Of a stretch of 64,000 nt of DNA, positions 23,229 to 35,559 are shown piece by piece. Position numbers and translations under genes: made by a program. The DNA is taken from assembly GCA_030407085.1 (NCBI GenBank), contig CM059585.1, positions 99,728,501 to 99,792,500 of the forward strand. Reading direction: 5' to 3'. The stretch's first letter is position 1; the number at the start of each line of letters is the position of its first letter. This stretch comes from Trichopria drosophilae. Lineage: Eukaryota > Arthropoda > Insecta > Hymenoptera > Diapriidae. The notes under the pieces are model-generated. The model had not been told where the DNA came from. It searched no databases and saw only the letters and a list, made by a program, of their open reading frames with translations.

Positions 23229-25383
23229 CACAAGTTACGATGGCCGACTACCACTACTTATGCATTCTTTATTATGGTAGAATATTAATCAACAAAACTA
23301 TACTTTATAGAATTTAGAAATGAAAATGATTATTATAAAACAAAATTGTGGCTTTTTAATAATTCAAGAGTTTTGGATGATAATGTAAGTTTAAATTACG
23401 GTTTCATGTACAAAAATAAATAAACGTTTCCTCTTAAAACTTCATCTGTATGAATTATTTCTTTCGTTTTTTTGAGAAATGAATACAAATTGCCATCTTT
23501 TCTCATTACTTTGCCATTAAAACCTTCATCGACTCAACGATAAAGAGAAAATTAGTTCCAGCCATTATAGTACAAGTCTGCATACTTCTAACCTAACAAC
23601 CTATCGTTTATCAGGTTCTACAGACGACCTTGTGGTAATGTGAAGGCAATTAATTTCTGTGGTAATCGAATAAAACAAAAACCTTCTTTAAATGCCATAT
23701 TAAATGCCAGGCGCGAAATCACTGTTGCCGCTTTTAGCCTGCTTTTACTTTCATCAAAATACTCGTCGGTGATTAAAAACTGAAATTCCAAATAATACAT
23801 TGTAAAATAGAGATATTAAAAACAATTAGTTATTAATTGTGGGTTTTGCAAACAGATCTGAACATTTTTATGGTAAATTTTTATTTGTATTTCATTTTTT
23901 ATCTTTTTTTAATGCAGACAAACCTTGAATGCTTCAGTCTCTTGGGTTTATTTTAGTTCATAAACTTGAAATTTCGATGTACAAAAATAATTACACCAAA
24001 TAGATTAATTTCAGATTGTAATAAACAAAGTAAGTTTAGTATTGATAAGATTTTAATCCAGTATGCATTCTAATTCAGTTACGTCATTAAAGAAATGTAA
24101 GATGAATACTTACTGGTTGGAATTATCGCCACATAAAAAAGGGAAAACATAATAACACAGTAATGTGTAGTAGAAACATAATAGACTAATGTAATAGACT
24201 ATAAAGTAAATCTAATATAGATTATACAACTTAATAACATTTATTATGAGTGTATAAAGAAAAATTAGAAGGAAAAAGACAGCCTGGTTTAAATAATAAA
24301 AAATAACTCGCTTTTTGCGACCTCAATCAGTAAAAGCTGAGCCGATCATTATAGTTTAACGGCTTCTCAAGCTGGAATTAGAATAGCGAGCAATCCCAAA
24401 TACGATTGTAGTAAAATACGACTAGGATTTAAATATCACAGTCCGACCATTTCAAATACTTGCATATCGGCATTTTAGTTAGTAATGAATTTAATTATGA
24501 ACTTTGTTTTATTTAATTGTGTATTGTACTTTAAGAAAATATTAATTTCTGAGTAAAATTTGTTTATTGCATTCGGTACATTTTATTCTGCATTAATCAA
24601 TTTACTGCCCGAGTACGCAGAAAAAAGTTATTTTTAAAATTTATTGATGTTAAGTAAAATTTGTCGAACCCAAATTTAAAGCAAAGTTTATTATAATATG
24701 TGAGTAAATGATATTATCTTTAAAGTTCATTTTACATTTATTAAGTTTTTTATTTTAAATATGAAATTGCTCAAAAACCGTCTCCATTTGAAATTTATGT
24801 TATTTGCAAAGATATTCATTTTTGTAATTATTTTTTACAAAAACGACATCGATTTGTAGAATGTGTAACTGTGGATCCGTAATTCGTGTTCATCATGCAT
24901 TTTTAAGATGTACATTGTAAGATGTTCTCAAATGATAAAGTGCATATTAGTAAATATACTAAATAGTAAATACTTACTAGTAAATTCTAGGAAAAGTATG
25001 AAATAAAATTTAAATTTGGAAATCAAGTTTGTGGGTTAGTAAGCAAAATTAGTATTGTTGAAAGTTGCCAAATTTATTGTATAAAAAATGTTTAATGAAC
25101 CCAACTGGTCTCATAAAGAAATAATATTTTTTAAAGTGTTGGTTTCTTATTAGAAATTTTGTTTATAATCATCTTGCACAAGTGCACACTTCTATCTGCA
25201 TTAATAACCATGGCTAAAAGGGAATTAATCAAACGGTATACTTTAGAATCATATGAATTTACAAACAATTCTTTGTTTATAAAATAGTTGCCTAAACCTA
25301 TTGTTTTTAATACAATTTTTTGATATTATTGTATTAATTACATACTTAAATAAAATGGATGATGTATGATGTGTCTAAAAGTA
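23229..25383. other. Intergenic, no feature recognised
   Basis: AT-rich sequence. The small minus-strand frame at 23618-23800 shows no recognisable protein. Confidence 0.5.
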
Positions 25384-25596
25384 CAGTAGTTCCCCCCTTA
25401 AGTCATTATACCACCCCCCTAACGCATATATTTCCCTTCCTCGAAGTCATATTTTTCCCCTGAGGGATCATTGTATGTGTGTATACGCACGTGACAAGTA
25501 GAAAATCAAAGGATGGGAGGTGAGGGGAAATATGACTTAAGGCAAGGCGCCGCCATCTTGTTTGCCTTAAGCACATGACTTAAGAGGGGACTGCTG
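25384..25596. mobile_element. pogo-like MITE, second family
   Basis: The left end CAGTAGTTCCCCCCTTAAGT pairs with the right end, whose complement reads CAGCAGTCCCCTCTTAAGTC. TA lies at 25382-25383; the right flank is TG. Inside, the CATATTTCCC zone at left and GGGGAAATATGACTTAAG at right extend the pairing. Length is 213 bp, non-coding. The CAGTAG ends and TA target suggest kinship with the elements at 9320, 28600 and 43046. Confidence 0.8.
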
Positions 25597-26089
25597 TGGT
25601 TGTTTTCGTGAATATCATATCCTGTGCACATGTTGGACAAAATGATTGTATAACATTTATAAAAATATTATTTTTATTACGGATTATATTGTTGAAAGAA
25701 AAAAGCATTATTGGTTTTGAAAAAAAAAATGAAATTTGCAAAATGATTTATTAGTGACTCAAATGTTCGTCCTGTTCTCTTAATAAATAGATTTTAACGA
25801 ATGATGGCTTGTTTCGTGAAAAAGATTCTCTACTTCACCAAACAATTTTTACATATTTTTAAAGCTAACGCAAAATATCTCTATTTATTAAAAAACAATA
25901 TCAATTTTTATATTTTATGAATAATTTTAATGATTTCTAAGAATTGCAAAAATTTATTCGATAAAGTTGTAAAGACTTTCTTGAAAAATCCATTCATAGT
26001 TACAAATTTGTTGAACTGTTTTTTAACGAGACAATAGGAACAAAATTTCAGTCAGTTAAAATAGTAGTTTTCGATACAAGTGCGTATGC
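25597..26089. other. Intergenic, nothing recognised
   Basis: AT-rich without identifiable features. Confidence 0.45.
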
Positions 26090-26224
26090 GTAAAGAACTT
26101 TACACACACACACACGTGTGCCGAAATATTGTTTACGTACGGCTTTTTCGTGCGTAAAGTATAATCGAGTGCGTAAAGTTTACTTTACGCACAAGTTTAC
26201 TTTACGCACCGAAAAGACGTACAT
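26090..26224. repeat. Hairpin with repeated GTGCGTAAAGT words
   Basis: GTGCGTAAAGT or its complement occurs about five times in 135 bp. The segment 26133-26223 folds on itself: ACGTACGGCTTTTTCGTGCG pairs with the complement of CGCACCGAAAAGACGTAC. A CACACACACACACGTGTG run sits just left of it. It is probably a small foldback element. Confidence 0.7.
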
Positions 26225-27812
26225 AAAAATTTTTTAAATATTATTTTTTTCGTACATAACAATTCTTAACTTTATAAACAATATCACTAATAATAAAAAC
26301 AAAATTCTTGGAAGTATTTCTCCATAATATATTCGCAAAAATATGTTAACTGAAAATATGTTAATTTGTGTTTGAACAAAAAAAAAAAATTCACAACCAA
26401 ACGCTGGAAGGTTAAATTTTCTCACATTTTAAATGATAAAAATTGTAAAAATAAATATTTTTATGTTAACAAATTACTATAGCATCGTCGATTTAAACAA
26501 AAATCAATTTTAGATCGTTTGCTACTAAAATATTTATATTTTAATTAGTAACAGTCACTTCATTCAACGCAATTGGTTATTGAATTCAGTTCGTAAATTA
26601 TTCCATTATTCCATTTCAGCAATATACGTAATTAATATGCAAATTAATTAAATTAAATGATGTTTAAATTTGTGTTAAAATTAATAAATGACTCCATTAT
26701 GAAAATATTGTTTCTCATAATATAAATTATTTCACACGATTACCAGGGTAATAAGTTATTCTTAATTAAATCTTCATTTAATCCGTTGCAATTTTTATCT
26801 TCATTATTTTTAGTTTATTAATAATTAAAGTAACTTAACTCAATATAGTAAATTTTCGATACTTTGTTTCCTTTTTTGATATGGCTGCGGTTTCTTGATA
26901 CCCATAACTAATTTAACTAACACTTCGACTAAAATAAATTCATAAGTTTAAAACTAAAAATCGCAACTGGCTGTCTAATATTGGTTTATTTTTCTAATTT
27001 AATACATGTTTATTTTTTTTACGAATGTTAGAGTTCTGAAAGCGATTGCAAACCTCAAATTATTTCCAAAAGTTTTCCTATTTTTTCTGCCATGGGGTTA
27101 AAATTATCTTTACTCTGATAAATTATCACAAAATGGCATCAAATTATCTTTAAAACAAACAAAAAATTGTCTAAATACGACATTTTTTTACAGAGATATG
27201 CTCAGTTCAATGTAACATATATTTGACCCCTGTGTTCTATTTGTTAACACGATACGCAGGGGCCTTCTTCTTTTATCAACCTTATGTACAACTTCAGATC
27301 CCATTTCAATTCAAACGCCTCTACTTTGCTACTGAAAAAATGCAATTTTTTGGTAATTTTTCGGAATCTTTTTTACGTGCCCTAAGACATGAAAGTTGAT
27401 TTTGAACATTTTGAAACTTTTTTCGCCTACGCGTAATTAATTTTTTGTAAAACAAATATTATCAGGAGAAAGTTCCTTCAAAAATTAACAACATCTATGT
27501 AATATTTATCTTTTTACCGTTCTGCATTTGTGTAATCATTAAATGAAGCGACAACTGTAAAATTTCGAATTTTTGGAATCAAATTTTTATTACTTTAATG
27601 AGAAAAAATAACAATAAAAAAAATATTGATGAATGTCAAAAGAAGCTGAATCGTTAAATACATATTTTTACTTAATTGTGTGCTACTTTTTTTATCGTGC
27701 AACAAAGAGTGTCAATATTAGAATTTGTTTATTTATAAACTTCCAATACCCAAATTTCTTTATTTCATACATTATCCTTTCAAGTTACAACTATCAAAAT
27801 CTAAGTTCATTA
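26225..27812. other. AT-rich intergenic DNA
   Basis: Nothing recognised; small frames here match no known protein. Confidence 0.5.
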
Positions 27813-27926
27813 TACACCGAAAAAATTGTCTTAATTGTCATCTCAGAAACTTTCATTGCACGAAATGCCGATAGTAAAGTTGAAGTAATTTTTTTCAGAA
27901 ATATTGGAAAATTTTTTTTTCCGTGT
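27813..27926. mobile_element. Short MITE with TACACGG-type ends
   Basis: TACACCGAAAAAATT at left pairs with AATTTTTTTTTCCGTGTA at right; total 114 bp. The terminal motif resembles that of the larger palindrome at 59524-60351, so they may share a mobilising transposase. Confidence 0.6.
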
Positions 27927-27959
27927 AGTGACGTTCCCATAATAATCGGCATGCTAATG

Positions 27960-28290
27960 AATGAAGAATGAGTCAATTTAAAAGTAATTCGCGGCTATGG
28001 TGCACGCGACTTCGTCCCGGAATAGTTTTTTGCACTTTATTGTCATAAAAAGGTACTCGACGGTAACTATCTACATTATATACTCGGCACGACCGACTTC
28101 GAAACTCGTTGTCGAAGCTCTAGTACAAGTACCAATATATAGTAGCGCCGACTAAGCCACAGCCCAGACTTAACTTCCTTTAGCCGAGAGCAGGTGCTGA
28201 CGCGTGTCGATATATACAATGAAAAAAAGAAGCGTAGTAACGAGAATTCTCCTCGCGGTTATTGCGCCGCGACGAGAATTTTAAAAGTTA
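27960..28290. promoter_or_regulatory. GC-balanced unique block
   Basis: CpG-containing and repeat-free. It includes GCAGGTGCTGACGCGTGTCG and the inverted pair CTCCTCGCGG / CCGCGACGAG near 28247-28275. Possibly a regulatory element; no coding frame is supported. Confidence 0.2.
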
Positions 28291-28599
28291 ATTCGCAGTC
28301 TTGTACGTGCGTGCTTTTTTAATTCTGAACTCTTGATAAAAGCACGAAGTGACATTCTATTTTTATAATAAAAAATGTTGGAAATCCAATTTTCGATACT
28401 TTTTTTAAAGTGTGTTTGAAAATAATTCGACAAATTTCTAATCGTTTTATTAGACCGAACCCATATCATAAATACGTATTTGGTGCCGAAATAGTGTGTA
28501 TTATATTGTCATTGTAAAAAACAGGAAAGGAAACAAAATAATGAGAAAATTGTTTTCTAACATTATTTTTATGTAGGATAAATCGAAAAAACTCATATA
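28291..28599. other. Intergenic, nothing recognised
   Basis: AT-rich; the minus-strand frame at 28281-28469 is not recognisable. Confidence 0.4.
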
Positions 28600-28807
28600 C
28601 AGTAGAATCCCGTTATATTTACCTGTCGTCGTTCCCTTTTTCCCCCACCTTGCAGACTAGGGCCTCAGGAAGGGCCTGCTGTGACGTCACGAGCATAGCG
28701 CGACTGAGAAGAGTGGGAGAAACGGCGCTCCCCTTCTTTTGGTAAATATAACGACACAGGAGGGGAAGGCGTGGAACCGAGTGGATAAATATACCGGGAC
28801 TCTACTG
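28600..28807. mobile_element. pogo/Tigger-type MITE, copy 2
   Basis: The left end CAGTAGAATCCCGTTATATT pairs with the right end, whose complement is CAGTAGAGTCCCGGTATATT. TA duplications flank both sides (28598-28599 and 28808-28809). The interior CACCTTGCAGACTAGGGCCT is shared with copy 1. It is 208 bp, non-autonomous. Confidence 0.9.
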
Positions 28808-28809
28808 TA

Positions 28810-29719
28810 CAATGATCCTTCACTTATTATAATTTCCTATATTCTAATTTCTTCCCTTCGTCTATTAAAATATTTCCCCACACGTGTTCTCCCCACCACG
28901 ACTACTACCTTTAGCTTTTGAGTACGCAGATAGTACACACACCCATAACTGAACATGCGTCACAAAATAGAGGGAAGAGAACAGTTAAACAGCAAATCTG
29001 AGTAGTGGGGAAAAGAGAAAATTAGAATAAAAGAAGTGCGCCATTTTACCTATCTGGACAAATTACAATAAAAGACGGACTACTTGATTACTAATGTTCA
29101 CCGTGTGGCGGTGGATGAATTTCTGTATAGTCCGATCAATCTCGCAAGTGAAATGAAATTAATGAATTTGTTGTATTTTATTCTTTAATATTTAGTGAAT
29201 TACTTTAGAACCTTTTTCTATTACATTGTAAAATTAATAATAGAGTACCAGCTCATAGGTATATGAGGCAAAATTTGGGATTTGACAAAAGATATAGTTG
29301 ATTGAAAGGCTTATCGTAAGATGGCGCATGCACTAATCAGTTGCGGAGGTGGTGAAAATTAAATGGTAAAAGAAAAAGCTCAAATTGTTTGCTCATAGTC
29401 GTTTGGTAATGATTTCAGGTAAACATACATAAAAGGAATAAAAAATAATTAGTTTTTGTTTACTGTACATAAAACTTTCATATAGTGAAACACTTTATTG
29501 ACAAAGTATTTTTAAGCCTTATTGCTCCCTTTATTAATCATTAATTTGTATACGTCGTAAAAATTGCCAAATTTTCTTTGATCAGATCCGTACGTAGATA
29601 AGAACTAATACTCTCATTATTTAGTTAAATTGTCTAATTACATATTCATTATCAAAAAATAATAAAATTTCTAACGAATTCCAAGTATTTAAAATTTGTT
29701 AAACTTTCGTAAATAGTTA
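28810..29719. other. Intergenic, nothing recognised
   Basis: Mixed to AT-rich sequence with no supported gene or repeat. Confidence 0.45.
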
Positions 29720-29723
29720 TTAA

Positions 29724-30863
29724 CCCATTAACGCCCAAAACTTTTTTTGTTTCAATTTCAATCGAGTATTTCGTATCAAAATCGATATTCAATAAAATTT
29801 AAAGGTACATGTCCTATTATTTTCGAGGTCACTCTTCAAGATTCCGAGGTCAAAATTGAATTTTAGCCATCAGGAATTCCAATACGGCGCCGAATTTCCA
29901 AACAATTTCCAAAAAATTGGTAAATATTTATACTTATCAATTTTTTACGAGCCATTAGAATATTACGAGTATATTGAAACGATGTAAAAAGGTGCATAAA
30001 ATACTTGAATTTTAAGGAAAAATTTTACTTTTATAACCTACATCATTCTAACCATCTCAAAATGGCATCAACAATGAAAATTTCTTTGAAAAATTTCTGG
30101 ACGCCCTTACTCATAAACTATGAGCTTTTTTAAAAAAGTGGTAAGAATGAAAAGTTCTTAGGCTTCATAGAGAAATGTAATGGAATTTTTTGAAAAAAAA
30201 TCGTAAATTATAATATTTGAAATTCATTTACTCGAAAACTATCAACTTTTGGAAAAATTTGCAAAGAGCAAAAAAGTTTTAGAACTTAGTACAGAAGACA
30301 CTGTATTCTTTTCAGAATTTTCTGTAAATAAACTAAAATTTTGAAAAAAATGTTGAAAGAAGAATTCTCAAAATATCATTAAAATATTCTTAAAAAATTC
30401 TTAAAAAATTCCACTATATTTCTCTATGAATTCTAAGAACTTTTCATTTTTAGTATTTTTTAAAAAAAGCTCATAGTTTATGAATAAGAGGGTCCAGTAA
30501 TTTTTCAATAAAGTTTTCATTGTTGACGCCATTTTGAGGTTGTTACAGAGATGTGGGGTATAAAAGTAAAAATTTTCCGTAAAATTCAAGTATTTTATAC
30601 ACCTTTGTGCATAGTTTCAAGAGAATCGTAATATTCTAATGGCTCGTAAAAAATTGATAAGTATAAATATTTACCAATTTTTTGGAAATTCGGCGCCATA
30701 TTGGAATTCCTGGTGGCTGAAACTCAATTTTGATCTCGGAATCTTGAAGAGCGACCTCGAAAATAGTAGAACATGTACCTTTCAATTTTTTTTTATTTTG
30801 AGTTTGATACGAAATACTCGATGGAAATTGAAGAAAAAAAGTTGTGCTTTGGGCGTTAATGGA
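29724..30863. mobile_element. piggyBac-like palindromic element (ACGCCC family), intact
   Basis: TTAA (29720-29723) precedes CCCATTAACGCCC. The right end reads GGGCGTTAATGGA followed by TTAA (30864-30867). The two halves are inverted copies for about 450-570 bp: CATAAACTATGAGCTTTTTT near 30112 pairs with AAGCTCATAGTTTATGAA near 30466, and TTGATAAGTATAAATATTTA near 30652 has its complement near 29925. TTAA duplications and CCC/GGG termini are the piggyBac hallmark. It encodes no transposase; small frames inside are shadows of the repeat. Confidence 0.85.
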
Positions 30864-30869
30864 TTAATA

Positions 30870-31498
30870 CCCCTTATATAATAAAATGTACTGATTAAAA
30901 GACGTATCGTAGTATCCGTTAGTAGCTTCCAGGCTACTTTTTAAGTGACTAAATTTTAAGACAACTAACACGGAATTAGGAGGAACCTCATGTGTAGAAC
31001 ACCAATAATTGTGTTTTGCGTTAATACCGTGTAAACCCATTATATCATCTCCTATGCCGGACAGTTTAAATTTAAAATTCAAACTAGGATTTAGGAGCAT
31101 CAAACGATGAATTAACCAATGGGTTTTATGTAATTAATTTACATTTCGTTAACCTATAATGGCGATGATTTCAAATTCCACCCATCAAAGGGATTTAACA
31201 ATGACTTGATGCAGGTATTCGTGTAAAATATATAGTACCATTTTGTAACTTAACTGAAAAATATCTCGTAGCAAATGTATTGCATATTTTCATTAGAAAT
31301 CGAGTTGAATTATATTTTTATATATTTAAAAAGATAATTGTATTGTCTATTGTAGTTTTTTCAGTTTTTAATTTCTGTACGCGGCGAAAAAACTGACATT
31401 TTTTTAAATTTTATCTTTGCAATGCCTTAATTCATAATTTAACAATCATCGCAAAAAGAAAAATTTTTTCAACTCAATTTTTGGGATTACTCTAAAAA
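30870..31498. other. Intergenic, nothing recognised
   Basis: The minus frame at 30864-31103 (79 codons) shows no recognisable family. Confidence 0.4.
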
Positions 31499-32330
31499 CC
31501 CTTTAAGGACCAAATGTACATAAATTTAATGTTAAGTTTCATAGTACTTATTAGTAGTAAAACGCAGTAAAAAAAATTGAAATCAACGTTTTCATTGCCC
31601 AGCCTGCTCTTTCGGTCTATCGAAAAATGCCGCAAATTTAAAAGTAAAATGATTACAAGCATTTATTTAACAAAAATCAGGAATGTATTAGTTTTTTTTC
31701 ATTTATCGTTATTTTTTTATCATTTGTCGCATTAAAATACCTCAGATATTTGTAAATATCATTTAAAAAATGTTTGAGCTAGAAGGTAGTACTAATGTAA
31801 AAAATTAAATTTCAAAATGGCGGCACAAAAATGCCTACCATAGTCGCTTTTTTTCCAAATCATACTCGCATATATTCAATCGACTAACCCGAATGAAAAC
31901 ACTTGAACAAATTTGTTTATAAGTGTCTAATAACGCCGAAGCTCAAGTGGTTCAGATTCCACCTTCATAAACTGTAGGTCCCATCGCGATTTAGTCCCAT
32001 ATGGGTTCAGAAAAGACGACGTAAAATAATATTAAAAAAAAAACACTTTAACTTGCTACCCGACGGTTTTTGGAGTCGTTGAGTCCAAATCTGATGATAG
32101 TTTTCAAAAATTCAAAATGGCGGATCCAGAAACCGGAGTCAGCGACCCCAAAAACCACCAAGTTCCAAGAATGAAGTGATTTTGCTTGATTTCAGTAAAT
32201 ATGTTTGCCATGTAGACTCCACTATTTTTACTTTCAGAAAACTAACTTCAAATTTGGGGTCAGCGACCTCAAGAAACTCCGGGAACCAAGTTCGAAGTGA
32301 TTTTATTCGGATGTACATCTTTACTCGATA
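31499..32330 (+). mobile_element. piggyBac-like MITE (CCCTTTA.GGAC family), copy 2
   Basis: It opens CCCTTTAAGGACCAAATGTA and repeats the block order of copy 1 (15832): AAACGCAGTAAAAAAAATTG, AATCAACGTTTTCATTGCCC, TGTTTGAGCTAGAAGG. A segment of about 130 bp near 31930-32045, absent from copy 1, appears inserted. The 3' half contains the ATGGCGGATCC module. No flanking TTAA is visible at left. Confidence 0.6.
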
Positions 32331-32439
32331 TAGTTTTGACCAAACACCTACTGGTTTTATGAGTTGTCCCAAATCATTGCTTCACATCCGTGATAACGAA
32401 TCCAATAATTTTATATTTTGAGCTATTATCAAGAAGTAA

Positions 32440-32900
32440 AGGAAAGAAATAACCAATCGTGACATCAACGGATCAAATGTCATCGACCCGTAAATGACCT
32501 CATCACCGTTTGCCAGGGTATGGCCTAAGCATAATTCGAATTTGCGGCCCGATTGCGTATAATTTAATTGGAGAACGCATTAAACGTGCCAGCATTTGAT
32601 CTTGACACAACGGCTAAGAGCAGCGCCAGACCCTGATGCCCCTCGCAATCCTATACGTGACGCCACTGCAAAAATTGAAGTGACAGCTAATTTTCTTTGT
32701 CCGCGACATGTGCAACGGGACGTTCTCGTGGCGATCGTGCAATTTGCATAATGACAATTTGAACAATCGATGCCCCCGAAGAAGCCTGTAACGGTCGTTC
32801 GCAACAAAAATAATGACGGGACCGCCCCCCCGATTGATGGCTACATGATGTATCATGCAAGACATCCGACATGACAGTGTGCTCAAAATCGAAACATGTC
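32440..32900. promoter_or_regulatory. Candidate conserved non-coding block
   Basis: Repeat-free and GC-balanced between AT-rich flanks. It contains ATTTGCATAATGACAATTTG (POU-type octamer ATTTGCAT), TATAATTTAATTGG and GTGACAGC words. Three minus-strand frames are open in overlapping phases, arguing against coding. I infer an enhancer-like element. Confidence 0.3.
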
Positions 32901-33717
32901 ATTAAAGAAGACAACACGAATGTTTCAGGTTTATTATGTAAGTGAAAAAGAGAGTGAAAAATCGAAAAATGCTTCATCAGGATTTTGAAAAAGAATTTCA
33001 CAAAAAAGATGACCTCACCCATGCGATTAAAATTGAGCCTTTAAATATTACTTTGTCATTATTCATACTACCAAATAAAAATACAAATATTTTGATAATA
33101 GAGTCCTATAGAGCACGAAATTCTCCTTGAAATGAAAAAAATTATTGTACTATCAAAATTAATCGAGATAATCGATTAATTTAAAAAAATAAGGCCCTTG
33201 GATTGTATGCATTTAGATGTATTTCAGGGGCCTTCTCTTTTCATGATTAATTTCGACTCGATATATAACAGATAAAATTGCCGAAACCTAGATTTATTAT
33301 CATACCGTTAGAAACATATAGAATAGAGGAATTTTTGGAAGTTTTTTCAACATTTTAAAAACTGTTCTCCTATCGAAAAATTGCGTTTATAATTTTTAAG
33401 ATGATTATTTTCATCCTTCCTTTATAAATGTATTCAAATAAATGTTTTTATCTCATTTTATTCGTGTTTAAATAAATTAACTGAAATAAAGGATTGAAAA
33501 TGAAACGAATTATGCTAAAAGTCCTATAACATTTGATATTCTCATCATAAATGTTATATATGTCCAAAATAGTTCTTTTGCATGTGCTATAATGATAACA
33601 GAGTAGTAAAATAACAATTAAAAATTATGTCAAAGGAAGTTGCCAATTTGACTTGGAATGCTCCATATTAGGTGCTTTATGTTCAAATTTCGATATAAGG
33701 TCAACAAAATGAAAAAC
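32901..33717. other. Intergenic, nothing recognised
   Basis: AT-rich; no supported gene, RNA or repeat. Confidence 0.45.
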
Positions 33718-34310
33718 GTTCGGTTACGGTTAATACAGTTATCAAACCATTTGGTTTATATCACTGAAGATAATGTGGTTCAACTATTTAAATCATTTGG
33801 CTGATCTACGTGTAATTCTTTATTTTTCAGACTCAAATGCAAAAAATTAACTGTTATTTTCCATCCTAACTGATTTATTGGATGAAATTTAGACTATTTA
33901 AGGAATTAGTTATTTAAACCGAATGGATTAAATAAATGCATGATTTCGATTTTGTTTCGTTTCGTTAATCGCATAAAACTGCCACATGTTCACAACCTTT
34001 TCGGTTATTATTACTTAAGGATTTTTGGTAGAACTATTTAATATCTCACGCCAAAAATAGTTTGAACTGTTTACCGTAAGTCCAATATTGGTTGCATCAG
34101 TCAAATAAATCGAACGTAAATGTAAGTGGTGGGATTGTTATGCAATTTTACGAAATTTAAAATTTAATTGTTCGGCCAAACCGGTTGGTAAGACTAAATT
34201 TACTTTGTGGAAATAAATAATTGGTTATCAGAAATAAACTGTTTGGTTGAATCACGATATATATACATGTTTTAAAGTGTAATTAGTACCCGACTGAAAA
34301 AGAGAATACC

Positions 34311-34781
34311 AAAATCGGTCACATCCAAAAAACGATCTAAATGAGCTCCTAGTTTTGAGACAATCAAAAACCAATGTTGGACGAGTTCAAAAATAAATCT
34401 TAATAAAATTAAGAATTATGTAATATAGAATTTATAAAAACGTTAAAAGAACATCATTTTTTGATTGCATTAAAGAAAAATAAATAAATAAAATTGAAAA
34501 AAATTCGTCATGAGGCGGAATCGAACCCCAGGCCAGTTCGCAATAAGCCGCGCCTCTAACCACTCAGCCACGTTTCTAGTTGATATCGATTGCAAAGATA
34601 CTTAAAATTTGCTACCATGATTCTATGTAAACATGTCTTATTTTTAGCGTTTAAACAAATTATAGGTGAAGATATATTAAAAATATGAACCATATAAAAT
34701 TTCTACTATATATTCAAGTATTTTGTCTCCTCCATAATCTCTAGTACTTCATTTAGATCGTTTTTAAATGTGACTGATTTT
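34311..34781. mobile_element. Nested TIR element carrying a tRNA-like sequence
   Basis: AAAATCGGTCACATCC..AACGATCTAAATGAG at left pairs with CATTTAGATCGTTTTTAAAT..GACTGATTTT at right (about 32 of 35 positions by eye). The span is 471 bp. Between the arms lies the tRNA-like sequence on the minus strand. The right arm is followed by GTTTCGATT and the left preceded by GAATACC; no target duplication is clear. Confidence 0.6.
34506..34577 (-). tRNA. tRNA-like sequence (pseudo-tRNA or SINE head)
   Basis: On the minus strand the A box TGGCTGAGTGG (34560-34570) and B box GGTTCGATTCC (34517-34527) both fit the internal RNA polymerase III promoter. They are spaced as in a tRNA, and a T-run follows at the 3' side. 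Acceptor-stem and T-stem pairing is poor, so I do not assign an isotype. It could be a tRNA pseudogene or the head of a tRNA-derived SINE. Confidence 0.5.
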
Positions 34782-35048
34782 GTTTCGATTTTATATTATG
34801 ACCTTCCCTTTGGTTGCAGAAATGGATTGCATACTAATCTAACAATTTTGGTTCTTAAGTTCATCCGGCGTAGTCTGAAAATACAAATCTGCCATTTGGT
34901 TGCATCAAATTAACAAGGCCTACTAGAACTAAAACATTTTATCAGCATTTTAGAGACCACAACCAAATAGTTTAGTTACAACAATGACTATGTGTATTTA
35001 AAAGAACTAAAATATAACTATAAGCAACCAAAATTAGCGGAACCGAAC

Positions 35049-35559
35049 TTTTGGAATTCGTAACAAGTTTTTTTCTCGTTTTTTCTTAATTGTTCTTTTA
35101 ATGAAATCAAATATAAAAGAAAGCCGATGTTTAACATTTTATGTAAATCTGTACCAAAACATACAGGGAGTAAAATAAATCGAAAATACAAAAGGTAGCC
35201 CGAAAACGAACAAACGATCTATCAGTGGTCACCTTCACAATAATTTAAACATCAAGAGTATAAATTCCATGAAGATGCCAGACACAATCTTACTAATGAA
35301 TCAGTAGAATATAAATTAGCAACATATTATATGTCTAACATACATTAGTTATGTTTCTAAAGGAGCTATCGAATTTATTAAATTATACCCGTTGGTTGGA
35401 TTAATTCTAATAATTAACTAAGATTGGACTATTAATTAGTAGATTGAATTCACTGCCTTATTGGTCCTTCGATTTTATTATTTAAATTAGTCCCTCAATT
35501 AGTTTATTTGGTTTCGTCGACTTACAAATAAAAACACGTGGAAAACAGTGCAAGCAATG
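35049..35559. other. Intergenic, nothing recognised
   Basis: AT-rich without identifiable features. Confidence 0.4.

Larger units (their letters stand above)
33718..35048. mobile_element. Candidate TIR element with subterminal TTTGGTT repeats
   Basis: The left GTTCGGTTACGGTTAAT pairs with the complement of the right ATTAGCGGAACCGAAC. Both flanks inside the ends are dotted with CATTTGGTT, TTTGGTTGAA, CCGGTTGG and their complements, as in subterminal transposase-binding repeats. No transposase is encoded. A second TIR-flanked insert (34311-34781) sits in the middle. The superfamily is not assignable from what I see. Confidence 0.5.

Noticed and set aside
34506..34577. Functional tRNA gene
   Set aside because: Promoter boxes are good, but acceptor and T-stem pairing is poor, so it is called tRNA-like only.
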